In this document: positions 35,596-43,961 of the stretch, one piece after another | How positions within the stretch are numbered: position 1 is the first letter of the stretch | How the letters are laid out: the number at the start of each line of letters is the position of its first letter | Assembly (NCBI GenBank): GCA_014650015.1 | Contig: BMUD01000005.1 | Span: forward strand, 309,771 to 373,770 | Direction of reading: 5' to 3' | Length of the DNA stretch: 64,000 nt | Source of the DNA: Streptomyces griseoloalbus | GTDB lineage: Bacteria; Actinomycetota; Actinomycetes; Streptomycetales; Streptomycetaceae | Notes under the pieces: model-generated | Database searches by the model: none | What the model saw: the letters and a program-made list of their open reading frames with translations, nothing else | What the model was told of the DNA's origin: nothing | Translations under genes and position numbers: made by a program

Positions 35596-37317
35596 TCACG
35601 GCCTTCTCGCCAGCTCCCAGGTCTGTCCCACCAACTGTTCCGCGTACCCGGTCGGGGACGGGTCGTTCGGCAGGTGCGCGGGCACGGTGGTGTTCTTCCC
35701 GGCGCCGGGCCGGTCGGCGAACAGGGCCACGGCCAGGGCGAGTCGGGAGTCGTACCCGACGGACCACACGGTGCGCCGGGTGATGCCACCACCGGCCCCG
35801 GCAGTGAGGAACGCGCCGTTCCCGTCCGTGCCGCCGAACCCGCCGATCCCGTCGGCCCGGTCGGTGACGGGCACGGCGAGCCCCTGCTGCCCACCGAAGA
35901 GCCCCCGCGCCTGGGCCGTCACCCCATAGGCACCCTTCTCGTCCAGCGCCCGCCGGGTTCCCGGGCGCGCGGTGTGCACCGTCCGCCCCTCGCGTGTGAT
36001 CCGGGACACGGTATGGGGAGTCGCGTACACGCCGTTCGCCGCCACGGCCGCGTATGCCGAGGCCAGCCGCAGCGGAGTCGGCGCCGCCGCCCCGTGCAGC
36101 CCGCGCAGCGGACCGCCGAGCCGTGCGCCGGCGAACGGATCGAGCACCGAGCCCGCCTCCACCGCCCCGCTCACCGCGTCGTTGAACGGCTGCCGGGCGT
36201 AGTCCGCACCGCCGTACAGCACCCGTACCGCCCCGTCGCCGGGCTCGATCCCCACCACCGCCGTGTGCACCCGGACGTCGTCGTCGCCGGAGCCCTTCGC
36301 ACGGTTCTTCACCGACTCCGCGGTGGCGTCCTGCAACGTCAGATCGAAGGTGGTGTGCACGGTGTAACCCCCGCGCGCCAGGTGGTCCTCGGTGATGCCG
36401 AGCCGGTCGGCCGCCTCCTTCGCGGCCACGTCGATCAGATACTGCCGCTGCCCCTCCGTCTCACCCGGCGGATAGAACCGGAACGCCGGGAAACGGGCCC
36501 TCTCCCGCTGCGCGCCCGTGATGCCGCCGCCGGCCTCCATCGCGTCCAGCACCCACTCCCACCGGTCCCGGAGCCTCGCGGTCACCTTCGGGTCGGAGCC
36601 CGCCTTCTCGTAGTACGAGGGGATGTTGACGATCGCGGCCAGGGCCGCGCCCTGGGAGACGGTGAGGTCCTTCGGCGCCACGTCGAAGTAGTTCCGCGCG
36701 GCGGCCTGGACACCGGCCGCGCCCCGGCCGAAGTAGACCGTGTTCAGATAGCCCTCCAGGATCTCGTCCTTGGCGCGCGTACGGTCGAGCTTGATGGCGA
36801 TCAACGCCTCACGCGCCTTGCGCGACAACGACCGCTCCGGACTGAGCAGCGCGTTCTTCACATACTGCTGCGTGATCGTGGAACCGCCCTGCGGGGCGCC
36901 GCCGGACACCGTGGCCCACACCGCGCGGGCGATGGCGCGCGGCGACACCCCGGTGTCCGTACGGAAGGACCGGTTCTCCGCGGCGATCACCGCGTCCTGG
37001 ACATGCCGGGGGACCTGGGACAGGGGCACCTCCTGCCGGTCGACCGGACCGCGCCGGCCCAGATAGGAGCCCTCGGCGTCGACGAAGACCGTGCTCTGCA
37101 CGACCGTCTCGGGGTGCGGTTCGGGGATGCCGGTCAGCTCGTAGGCGACCACGGCCGCGCCGCAGACGACGGCGAGCAGCGTGAGGAACGTGACGAGCAG
37201 CCGCCGCAGCCAGCGTCCCCGGCTGCGGCGGAAGCGGATGCGCAAGGGGACGCGGGGGCGGTCCGGCGTCCTGCGCAGGAGCCGGCCGAGGGCCGGGGGC
37301 AGCTTCACGAGTGCCAC
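35596..37317 (-). CDS. Class A PBP-like GT51 glycosyltransferase with degenerate transpeptidase domain
   Basis: The protein has 573 aa. A membrane anchor (RLLVTFLTLLAVVCGAAVVA) is followed by an intact GT51 domain with catalytic Glu in VIAAENRSFRTDTG and the motif GGSTITQQYVKN. The transpeptidase region is shortened. Where STFK is expected the sequence is EAGSVLDPFAG, and no KTG triad is found before GYDSRLALAVALF. Transpeptidation and beta-lactam acylation are therefore unlikely, while glycan polymerisation may persist. The GTG at 37317 overlaps the stop of the membrane-bound sigma-like gene by 13 bases, so both are one operon. Confidence 0.85.
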   Translation of the reverse strand: MALVKLPPALGRLLRRTPDRPRVPLRIRFRRSRGRWLRRLLVTFLTLLAVVCGAAVVAYELTGIPEPHPETVVQSTVFVDAEGSYLGRRGPVDRQEVPLSQVPRHVQDAVIAAENRSFRTDTGVSPRAIARAVWATVSGGAPQGGSTITQQYVKNALLSPERSLSRKAREALIAIKLDRTRAKDEILEGYLNTVYFGRGAAGVQAAARNYFDVAPKDLTVSQGAALAAIVNIPSYYEKAGSDPKVTARLRDRWEWVLDAMEAGGGITGAQRERARFPAFRFYPPGETEGQRQYLIDVAAKEAADRLGITEDHLARGGYTVHTTFDLTLQDATAESVKNRAKGSGDDDVRVHTAVVGIEPGDGAVRVLYGGADYARQPFNDAVSGAVEAGSVLDPFAGARLGGPLRGLHGAAAPTPLRLASAYAAVAANGVYATPHTVSRITREGRTVHTARPGTRRALDEKGAYGVTAQARGLFGGQQGLAVPVTDRADGIGGFGGTDGNGAFLTAGAGGGITRRTVWSVGYDSRLALAVALFADRPGAGKNTTVPAHLPNDPSPTGYAEQLVGQTWELARRP

Positions 37318-38501
37318 GTCCCGACGCGTACGGGCCGGGCGACCGAGGGCCCGAGGTCCGACCGCACCAGGACGTCACCGGCCGCGTCGTACGCCGTGAC
37401 GGTCGGGCCGTCCCCGGTCGAAGAGGCCGCTTCCGCGACGGCTTTCGCGTGATCCGTGAGGGAGTCCGTCAGGGGTGTCGTCGCGTACCACACGCCCCAC
37501 CCCGGACTGCCCGCCAGCGTCAGGACGTTCGCGGTGACGGTCCTGCCTCCGGTGCGGATCTCGATGCGGGCCGGCTCGGCGGTCAGGCCGTGGTACACAC
37601 CGGTCCGGAAGTACCTGCCGTCGTCCAGTTGCTCGCCCTGGACGGAGACGCCCGCCCGCGTGCGGTCCAGGGCTGTGTCGCCGACCGCGCGGAACTGGTT
37701 CGACGCCTGCGGGGAGGACCAGTGGTGGCCGTCCGGAGTCAGCCAGACGTCCACACCCTCAGCGGCGGACACCCGCTCACCGGGAGCGACGATGCGCATC
37801 GGCCCGGGCTCCGGGCGGTCGGGTTCCTCCGCCGCCCCGGTGACCTCACCGCCCGTGAGAGAGCCGAAGGCGAGGACGGCCGGCGGGGCGAGCAGCAGGG
37901 CGCACCCGGCGGCGACGACTCCCGCCCGCCGCCGGCGCCGCAGCGCGCCGTCCCGCTGGATGTCGTCGAGCGGAACGGCCGACGGCACTAGACCGGCGAG
38001 CACCGCGGCGAACCCGGCCCGCCTGTCCTCGGGACGTGCCTCCTTCTTCCCGCGCCGCACCACCGCGCGTACGGCCCCCACCGAACACCCCAGCACCTGC
38101 GCGATCTCGGCCTCTCCCAGCCCCTCCCAGTACCGCAGCACCGGCACCACCCGACGCCGGCCGCCCGTCCGGTGACCCCGGAGATACCCGCGGACCAGAC
38201 AGCGCCATACATGGAAGTCGACGTCGTTGCGCGGGATCCGCCGCCACCGCGCACAGGCCCGCACCAGCGTGCGACGCGCCAACTCCTCGGCGGCTCCCTG
38301 GTCCTCGGTGAGCAGCCGGGCGGTGGCCACCAGCCGCGGCCAGCGGTCACGTGCGTACCCGGCGAAGTCCCCCTCCACAGCGCCCCCTCGGGGTTTTCGC
38401 CCCGGACGCAGCGGCGTGTACGTCACGTCCGCGACCGACGGATCTCTGCGCTGCGCGCCCACCCGCACGACGGGTCGATGGATCCCGGCACCCGTGTTCA
38501 T
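37305..38501 (-). CDS. Membrane-tethered sigma-70-like protein (SigE-type domains fused to TM and external domain)
   Basis: The protein is 398 aa. Residues ~46-90 resemble sigma region 2 (DRWPRLVATARLLTEDQGAA). Residues ~120-150 are a region 4 helix-turn-helix (LRYWEGLGEAEIAQVLGCSV). The linker between the two is shorter than in normal ECF sigma factors. A single membrane helix follows at ~193-213 (GVVAAGCALLLAPPAVLAFG), and then ~185 residues outside, with beta-rich sequence (PARIEIRTGGRTVTANVLTL). The ATG at 38501 has GGAGG seven bases upstream; a GTG at 38378 is the alternative. It overlaps the degenerate PBP gene and diverges from a normal ECF sigma gene. A signal-responsive membrane-anchored transcription factor is inferred. 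Confidence 0.72.
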   Translation of the reverse strand: MNTGAGIHRPVVRVGAQRRDPSVADVTYTPLRPGRKPRGGAVEGDFAGYARDRWPRLVATARLLTEDQGAAEELARRTLVRACARWRRIPRNDVDFHVWRCLVRGYLRGHRTGGRRRVVPVLRYWEGLGEAEIAQVLGCSVGAVRAVVRRGKKEARPEDRRAGFAAVLAGLVPSAVPLDDIQRDGALRRRRRAGVVAAGCALLLAPPAVLAFGSLTGGEVTGAAEEPDRPEPGPMRIVAPGERVSAAEGVDVWLTPDGHHWSSPQASNQFRAVGDTALDRTRAGVSVQGEQLDDGRYFRTGVYHGLTAEPARIEIRTGGRTVTANVLTLAGSPGWGVWYATTPLTDSLTDHAKAVAEAASSTGDGPTVTAYDAAGDVLVRSDLGPSVARPVRVGTWHS

Positions 38502-38606
38502 CGTCTTCCTCCAGGGATGTGCTTCGATGTGCGCGACCTGCGAAACCTGTACGCATGGCGGTGACGGCCGGGTTGCAGGGGAAAATCCGAGACTCCGGTG
38601 GAGGGC

Positions 38607-39122
38607 ATGACCGAGGACGAGTTCGATGCTTTCTACGCGGCCGCGTTCCCCCGTCTGACCGGGCAGTTGTACGCCTTCACCGGGGACCTCGGCGAGGCCC
38701 AGGACGTGGTCCAGGAGGCGTTCGTACGGGCTTGGGACCGGCGTCGGAAGCTGCTGGCCGACGAGGCACCCGAGGCATGGATACGCACCGTCGCCATGCG
38801 CCTCGCGGTGAGCAGGTGGCGACGCGCGAAACGCTGGCTGGAGCTGGTACGGCACACCCCGCCACCGGAGTCGACCCCCGGACCGGGTCCGGAACGCGCC
38901 GCGCTGGTCACCGCACTGCGCCGACTGCCGGAGCCGCAGCGCATGGCGATCGTCCTGCACCACCTGTGCGACCTCAGCGTCGAGCAGGTAGCCTCCGAGA
39001 CCGGCGCACCCGTGGGGACGGTCAAGGCCAGACTGTCCCGCGGACGGGCGGCACTGGCCAGGCACCTGGCGGTGGACGAGGCCGAGGAGCCGGCCTGGAG
39101 GGAGGGCGGCCGTGTCGGATGA
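38607..39122 (+). CDS. ECF RNA polymerase sigma factor
   Basis: The protein has 171 aa. Region 2 is FDAFYAAAFPRLTGQLYAFTG, EAQDVVQEAFVRAWDR. Region 4 is LPEPQRMAIVLHHLCDLSVE, SETGAPVGTVKARLSRGRAAL. This is a typical SigE-family ECF factor. The ATG at 38607 is chosen (GTG 38598 is possible; GGAGG lies between them). It overlaps by 11 bases the following gene for a single-pass membrane protein, the usual place for an anti-sigma factor. Confidence 0.9.
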   Translation: MTEDEFDAFYAAAFPRLTGQLYAFTGDLGEAQDVVQEAFVRAWDRRRKLLADEAPEAWIRTVAMRLAVSRWRRAKRWLELVRHTPPPESTPGPGPERAALVTALRRLPEPQRMAIVLHHLCDLSVEQVASETGAPVGTVKARLSRGRAALARHLAVDEAEEPAWREGGRVG

Positions 39123-39912
39123 ACTCGCCGGTGCCCTGCGTGAGCTGGCGGCACAGCACGAGACCCCACCGCGTGTGGACGCCGCGGAGATCCGCGGCCG
39201 GGCCCAACGCCGTTCCCGCCGCCGCAAGGTCACGGCCGTACTCGGCACGGCTGCCACGGCGGCCTGCGCGCTGGCGGCCGTCGCGTTCACACTGCACCCC
39301 GAGGACCCGGCCGAGAACCGTCAGGTTCCGGCCACCGCGTCGGACACCCCGCCCCCGACCTCGACCACGGCGACCCCGAGTCCCGCCCCGGCCGGCCTGC
39401 TGGACCTCGGCCGCCACACCCTCACGGTCGGCGACCGCGTCATGCGCGTCGACTCGCACTCCTTCGGCCGGTTCCCGTCCGGCAGCCGGATGACGGTGGT
39501 CGCCAAGGCCGACCTCGAGCTGCTGCCGCTCGAGGGCAACCCCGAGGTGGGCAAAGAGGTCAAGGTCCCGTACCTGGTCGAACTGCGCACCCCCGACCGG
39601 CAAGCGGTCTACACGGGCGCCCTCGCGTTCGACACCCGGGCGCTCGGCGCCCTCTCCGCCGAGACGGGCTGGGTGGGCATGAGCATCACGGACGCGGAGT
39701 GGTTCTACCACCGGATCCGGGTCGGCGACCGCATCGAGATCACCTCGACGGTCCTCCCGAGCCCGGGAGAGACCGCCGCCGCACGGGGGTACACCGCAGC
39801 CCCGCCGGGGTACGCCGGGACCGCCGGGGGATCGACTGCCGTGCCGACGGATGCCGAGACCGCGGACAGCGTCGCAACAAGGGCTCCGACGTCGCCCACT
39901 GCTCGTCCGTGA
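39112..39912 (+). CDS. Single-pass membrane protein, putative anti-sigma factor, C-terminus altered by IS
   Basis: This 266-aa protein starts at GTG 39112 inside the end of the sigma gene. The order is a cytoplasmic N-terminus with basic stretch RAQRRSRRRK, a membrane helix (AVLGTAATAACALAAVAF), a Pro/Thr linker, then an external beta domain (DLGRHTLTVGDRVMRVDSHS to RVGDRIEITSTVL). No zinc anti-sigma HxxxCxxC is seen. The last ~50 residues (Ala/Thr/Pro-rich) run into sequence that, on the other strand, encodes a transposase start, so the original C-terminus was probably lost. Anti-sigma function is inferred from position. Confidence 0.72.
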   Translation: MSDELAGALRELAAQHETPPRVDAAEIRGRAQRRSRRRKVTAVLGTAATAACALAAVAFTLHPEDPAENRQVPATASDTPPPTSTTATPSPAPAGLLDLGRHTLTVGDRVMRVDSHSFGRFPSGSRMTVVAKADLELLPLEGNPEVGKEVKVPYLVELRTPDRQAVYTGALAFDTRALGALSAETGWVGMSITDAEWFYHRIRVGDRIEITSTVLPSPGETAAARGYTAAPPGYAGTAGGSTAVPTDAETADSVATRAPTSPTARP

Positions 39913-39970
39913 GATCACCCCGTGCCGTGGACCGTGTCATTGATCGATCAGGGTCCACTTTCGATACACG
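39870..39970 (-). mobile_element. IS5-family transposase remnant
   Basis: From an ATG at 39940 the minus strand reads MTRSTARGDLTDEQWATSEP, followed by LLRR. This is the classic N-terminus of IS5-family transposases (DLTDEQWA.LEPLL). Homology fades after ~24 codons. Upstream, TCCACTTTCGATACACG (39954-39970) resembles an IS end. Only the tip of the element is left. Confidence 0.6.
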
Positions 39971-40286
39971 GCCTGGCAGTGCGTGCGTGAGAGGGGGGCA
40001 GCCCGAGAGCGCCGGCAGGGGACTCGGCACCGTTTCCCTTGCTCTGGCAGGCACAGCCCCGCGCACTGGCCGAGCCCCTCCCTCCCCTCGCTGAACGTGT
40101 GACGTGGTGAACAGCGCGCCCTTTGCCCCGCTGCCCCCTCGGCTCAGGCGACTGACGGCGGACCCGACCCGGCAGCACCGCCGGGGCGGGGGTCCGGCGA
40201 AGGCGACCCGGTGTCCCCGGGCGGCCGGTTCCGGATGGGCCGGAAAGGCGTGCTTCGGCGCGGCGCCGGAGCCCGATCCCGGTGGG

Positions 40287-40682
40287 TCAGCGGCGCGGGG
40301 TGTGCAGGTGGTGGACGCGGATCGTCAGCATGACGCGCTCCTGCTGCCCGCCCCCGAACTGTGGGTAGGAGCGTCCCAGGTATTTGTGCGCCAGCCTGTC
40401 GATGTGTTCGTCGGCACTCCGCGTCGTGGATGACGTGACCGTGCCGCGGGCTGCCCAGTAGCGGGCCGGCTCGGCCGGGTCGGCGATGCCGACGGCGACG
40501 CGCGGGTCGCGGGCGATGTTCTTCGTCTTCTGATGCGTGGTCACCGTGTTGATGAGGATGTTCTCGCCGTCGGTGTCGACCCACGTCTGGGTGATCTGCG
40601 GGGATCCATCCGGCATCAGGGTGGTCACGAAGCAGAGGGCCGGTGCGCGCAGGACGTCGACCAGGTCATTCGGCAGGTTCAT
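40287..40682 (-). CDS. PPOX-class (pyridoxamine phosphate oxidase-like) flavin/F420 protein
   Basis: The protein has 131 aa: LCFVTTLMPDGSPQITQTWV, DGENILINTVTTHQKTKNIA, DPRVAVGIADP and the C-terminal RVMLTIRVHHLHTPR. This is the split beta-barrel of PPOX-class F420/FMN-dependent enzymes. The ATG at 40682 lies 17 bases inside the end of the upstream TetR gene, so it is co-transcribed and probably TetR-controlled. Substrate unknown. Confidence 0.87.
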   Translation of the reverse strand: MNLPNDLVDVLRAPALCFVTTLMPDGSPQITQTWVDTDGENILINTVTTHQKTKNIARDPRVAVGIADPAEPARYWAARGTVTSSTTRSADEHIDRLAHKYLGRSYPQFGGGQQERVMLTIRVHHLHTPRR

Positions 40683-41331
40683 TGGGGGCGGCTTTCTGTT
40701 CTCGCGGTGTCGCGGGGACGCCGAAGAGGCGATCGATGAGGTCGTCGTCCGGTTGTCGGGTGGGCAGTGCGGCGTGTTGGAGGCCGGCAAGTGCCACGGC
40801 CAGGGCGCGTCGCCACAGATCGGGGTCGATCTGCCGGGCGGTATCCATCACCGCACCGACCATGAGGTGGACCGTGACCAGGTCGGCCGGCGTGACCCCG
40901 GCCGGTAGCAGGCCGGCGCGGACCGCCCGCTCGAGCAGATCCGCCGCGAGCGGCGTGATCTGAGCGCGCCCCCGGATCACGAGTTCGGACGACTGGTGGC
41001 CGCCGCGCAGCAACTGGCCGAGGCCACGGTTGTCTGCCTCCAGTTCGAGCTGTCGCTCCATGAACCAGGTGAGGCCGGCCCAGGGATCGTCGAACCGACA
41101 CGCCTGTCGAGCCAGCTCGACCACGGCGTCGATGTGTTCGGCGAACACGGTGTCCACGAGCTGCTGCCGGTCGGGGAACCGGCGGTAGACGGTGCCCGTG
41201 CCGGTCCCGGCCGCGGCGGCGATCTCCTGGTACGTCACCTCCAGACCGTCACGAGCCATCAAGGCATGAGCTGTCTCCAGCAGGAGCTGCCGGTTGCGCT
41301 CCGCATCGCGGCGCAGGCGGGGTTCGGCCAT
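40666..41331 (-). CDS. TetR family regulator
   Basis: The protein has ~221 aa. The helix-turn-helix is RNRQLLLETAHALMARDGLE, EIAAAAGTGTGTVYRRFPDR, and the rest is a helical effector domain. The start is ATG 41331 or GTG 41337. It is divergent from the epoxide hydrolase gene, 97 bases away, and overlaps the PPOX gene, so it likely controls both through the intervening AT-rich region. Confidence 0.9.
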   Translation of the reverse strand: MAEPRLRRDAERNRQLLLETAHALMARDGLEVTYQEIAAAAGTGTGTVYRRFPDRQQLVDTVFAEHIDAVVELARQACRFDDPWAGLTWFMERQLELEADNRGLGQLLRGGHQSSELVIRGRAQITPLAADLLERAVRAGLLPAGVTPADLVTVHLMVGAVMDTARQIDPDLWRRALAVALAGLQHAALPTRQPDDDLIDRLFGVPATPREQKAAPNEPAE

Positions 41332-41428
41332 GCACACACCGTAACAAGTGGAAAATGCATTCTCAAGTTGAATAAAAATTCCGTTTCTATGGTTACGGTG
41401 GATGCCCGCCCCCGTCCAGGAGATGCAT
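41332..41428. promoter_or_regulatory. Divergent promoter/operator region, AT-rich
   Basis: CCGTAAC (41339-41345) and GTTACGG (41392-41398) form an inverted pair 46 bases apart. Between them lies an unusually A/T-rich stretch (for example TTGAATAAAAATTCC) and the palindrome AATGCATT. This is a likely binding site for the adjacent TetR and holds promoters for both directions. Confidence 0.5.
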
Positions 41429-42577
41429 ATGTCACCTCAGCCCATGACCGTCCAGCCGTTCCGCGTGGCGGTCGCCGACCGGGAACTCGACCGTCTCGCC
41501 CGCCGACTCGCCGATACGCGCTGGCCGGACCAGGAAACCGACCCGGACCAGGGGCCACGGCTGGAGCAGATCCGCGCGCTGTGCGAGCACTGGGCCACCG
41601 ACTACGACTGGCGGCGCTGCGAGCGGGAGATCAACGATCTCGGGTCGTTCCGGACCGTCCTCGACGGTGTCGGCGTGCACTTCCTGCACGTGCGTTCGCC
41701 CGAACCGACAGCTCTGCCGCTCCTCCTCTGCCACGGATGGCCCGGCTCGATCCTCGAATTCCGGCACATGATCGGGCCGCTGACCGACCCCGTCGCGCAC
41801 GGCGGCCGGGCCGAGGACGCCTTCCACGTCGTCGTTCCCTCGATGCCCGGCTTCGGCTTCTCCGACAAGCCCACGACGACCGGCTGGGGAGTTCCCCGGA
41901 TCGCCGACGCCTGGATCGCACTCATGAACCGCCTCGGCTACAGCGAGTGGGTCGCACAGGGAGGCGACTGGGGATCGGCCGTCGTGGAAGCCATCAGCCG
42001 CAAGGTGCCCGGGGGGTTCCTCGGCATGCACGTCAACCTGCCCATGGTGTTCCCCACCGCCCAGGAGATCAGCGAGGCGACACCGGACGAGGAGCGCATG
42101 CTGGCCAGGGCACTGAACTACCGGACGCTGCTGGACGGCTACTTCAAGGAGCAGTCCACCAGGCCGCAGACCATCGGCTACTCTCTCGCCGACTCGCCTT
42201 CCGGGCTGGCCGCGTGGATCTACACACTCTTCCAGGACGTCACGGACAGCGACGCCGGTCCTGAATCGGTCATCGACCGCGACGAGATCCTGGACGACAT
42301 CATGATGTACTGGCTGCCCAACGCCGGGGCCTCTTCAGCACGCCTGTACTGGGAAGCGCGGCGAGAGCAGAGCGCCCCGCCCGGGCCGAACCCCGTGCCT
42401 GCCGGATTCAGCATCTTCCCCGGCGAGGCCGTCCAGGCCTCCCGAAGGTGGATCGAACGGCGCTACACCGATGTCTTGCACTACCGCCGCCTCGACCGCG
42501 GTGGGCACTTCGCGGCTCTCGAACAGCCCTCCGTCCTGACCGAGGAAATCCGGACGACGTTCCGCTCGCTGCGCTGA
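41429..42577 (+). CDS. Epoxide hydrolase (alpha/beta hydrolase, EHN family)
   Basis: The protein is 382 aa. The N-terminal EHN domain (QPFRVAVADRELDRLARRLA, DTRWPDQETDP) precedes the hydrolase fold. The oxyanion motif is LLCHGWPGSILEF, the nucleophile Asp is in QGGDWGSAV and the catalytic His is in DRGGHFAALEQP. It opens epoxides to diols in the cytoplasm. The ATG at 41429 has CCAGGAG seven bases upstream; two earlier ATGs are less well placed. It is divergent from its likely TetR repressor. Confidence 0.93.
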   Translation: MSPQPMTVQPFRVAVADRELDRLARRLADTRWPDQETDPDQGPRLEQIRALCEHWATDYDWRRCEREINDLGSFRTVLDGVGVHFLHVRSPEPTALPLLLCHGWPGSILEFRHMIGPLTDPVAHGGRAEDAFHVVVPSMPGFGFSDKPTTTGWGVPRIADAWIALMNRLGYSEWVAQGGDWGSAVVEAISRKVPGGFLGMHVNLPMVFPTAQEISEATPDEERMLARALNYRTLLDGYFKEQSTRPQTIGYSLADSPSGLAAWIYTLFQDVTDSDAGPESVIDRDEILDDIMMYWLPNAGASSARLYWEARREQSAPPGPNPVPAGFSIFPGEAVQASRRWIERRYTDVLHYRRLDRGGHFAALEQPSVLTEEIRTTFRSLR

Positions 42578-42775
42578 GGCGAGTCATCCGAGCCGGACCT
42601 CGGTCGGATCGAGCACCGCGGTGGCCGAGGGGAAGGGGCGTCGCCGGCAGTGGCACGGACGGGCGGATGATCCATGGGCAGACCGTACTCAATGCTACTG
42701 ACAGTGCATGTTCCATCTGCGTCGTTGTACGCCAGTCGCGACGCCCGGCACTCCGGTCACTTCCGATACACGCTT

Positions 42776-43738
42776 CTAGGTGTGCTGTCCCGGGACGTTG
42801 GTGACACGCGTGCCGGGTGGTCGGCGCCGTACCACGGTCGCGCCCTCCGCCGAAGCCGCCGCAGCCCCCGGAGTCGCCGCGGTCGCCCGGGCCGTCGCGC
42901 TGCCGAGGATTCGCAGTGCCGCCTCCGACGGTGAGCCCGGCTCGGCCGTGTAGGCGATCAGGCGCTGGCCGGAGGTGCCGGGGATGACCAGGTTCTCGAA
43001 GCTGAGGTCCATCGCGCCGACCAGCGGATGCCGCAGGTGCTTCACACCGGAGGTGCAGGTGCGCACCGGGTGCCGGGCCCAGCGGGAGGCGAACTCGTCA
43101 CCGTGCAGGGTGAGGTGACCGATGAGCTCGGCCAGGGAGCGGTCGTCGGGGCGGCGGCCGGCGACCAGGCGCAGGGAGGCCACCGCGAGTAGGGCCTCCT
43201 CGTTCCAGTCCGGGTACAACTCCCGGTACCGTTCGTCCAGGAAGAGCATCCGGGTCAGGTTGGGGCGGGTGGCGGGAGCGTCGGGGCTCTCGGGCGCCAG
43301 GTGCCCGGCGAGCAGCGCGTGACCCAGGTGGTTCCACGCGAGGACGTCGTTGCGCCGGTCCAGGACGAGGGCCGGTACGCCGGTCATGGCCGCCAGCAGT
43401 TGCCGGGCCGAGGCACTGGCGTGCTCCACCGGCGTCGGAGCGGGGCGGGACGACGCGGTGGCCGGGCGGGCGAGGTCCCTCAAGTGGGCCGTCTCGTCGT
43501 CGGTGAGGCGCAAGGTGCGCGCGATCGCCTCCAGGACGCTGTCGGAGGCGCCGGTGGCGCGGCCCTGTTCCAGGCGGGTGTAGTGGGTGATGCTAACGCC
43601 GGCGAGCGTCGCCAGCTCCTCGCGGCGCAGCCCGGTGACGCGGCGGCGGGTCGGGTGCGGCGCGATACCGACGTCCTCGGGGCGCAGGGCGGCCCGGCGG
43701 GACTTGAGGAAGTTCCCCAGCTCGGACGCGGTGTCCAT
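42776..43738 (-). CDS. XRE family regulator with MmyB-like ligand-binding domain
   Basis: The protein has 320 aa. The helix-turn-helix (GNFLKSRRAALRPEDVG, LRREELATLAGVSITHYTRL, EQGRA) is followed by the MmyB-like PAS-type domain (PALVLDRRNDVLAWNHLGHA, LFLDERYRELYPDW, LIAYTAEPGSPSEAALRIL). Such regulators control nearby transporters or oxidoreductases, and here the divergent gene encodes an MFS exporter. The ATG at 43738 follows GGAGGCATGG. Confidence 0.92.
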   Translation of the reverse strand: MDTASELGNFLKSRRAALRPEDVGIAPHPTRRRVTGLRREELATLAGVSITHYTRLEQGRATGASDSVLEAIARTLRLTDDETAHLRDLARPATASSRPAPTPVEHASASARQLLAAMTGVPALVLDRRNDVLAWNHLGHALLAGHLAPESPDAPATRPNLTRMLFLDERYRELYPDWNEEALLAVASLRLVAGRRPDDRSLAELIGHLTLHGDEFASRWARHPVRTCTSGVKHLRHPLVGAMDLSFENLVIPGTSGQRLIAYTAEPGSPSEAALRILGSATARATAATPGAAAASAEGATVVRRRPPGTRVTNVPGQHT

Positions 43739-43961
43739 CCATGCCTCCAGGTCGGTGGCGTGCGACGGGCTCTGGCCACCGACGTCCCATGATGCACGCC
43801 GGCCGGGGCGGCCGGGGGAGGTGAGGGTGGTCCTGTGATGACCACCCTCGCCCTGACGGTGCGCGACGGGGTTCTGGCTGGCAACCGGGGCGCCGACGAG
43901 CCTTTCTCTCCGTAACCGCGTGCACCGCGCACGACATCCCGAGGGAAAGGGACCCGACGTC

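Noticed and set aside
39160-39760. L,D-transpeptidase identity for the membrane protein downstream of the ECF sigma gene
   Set aside because: No HxxxSHGCxR/N catalytic motif is present; position and topology fit an anti-sigma-like protein better.
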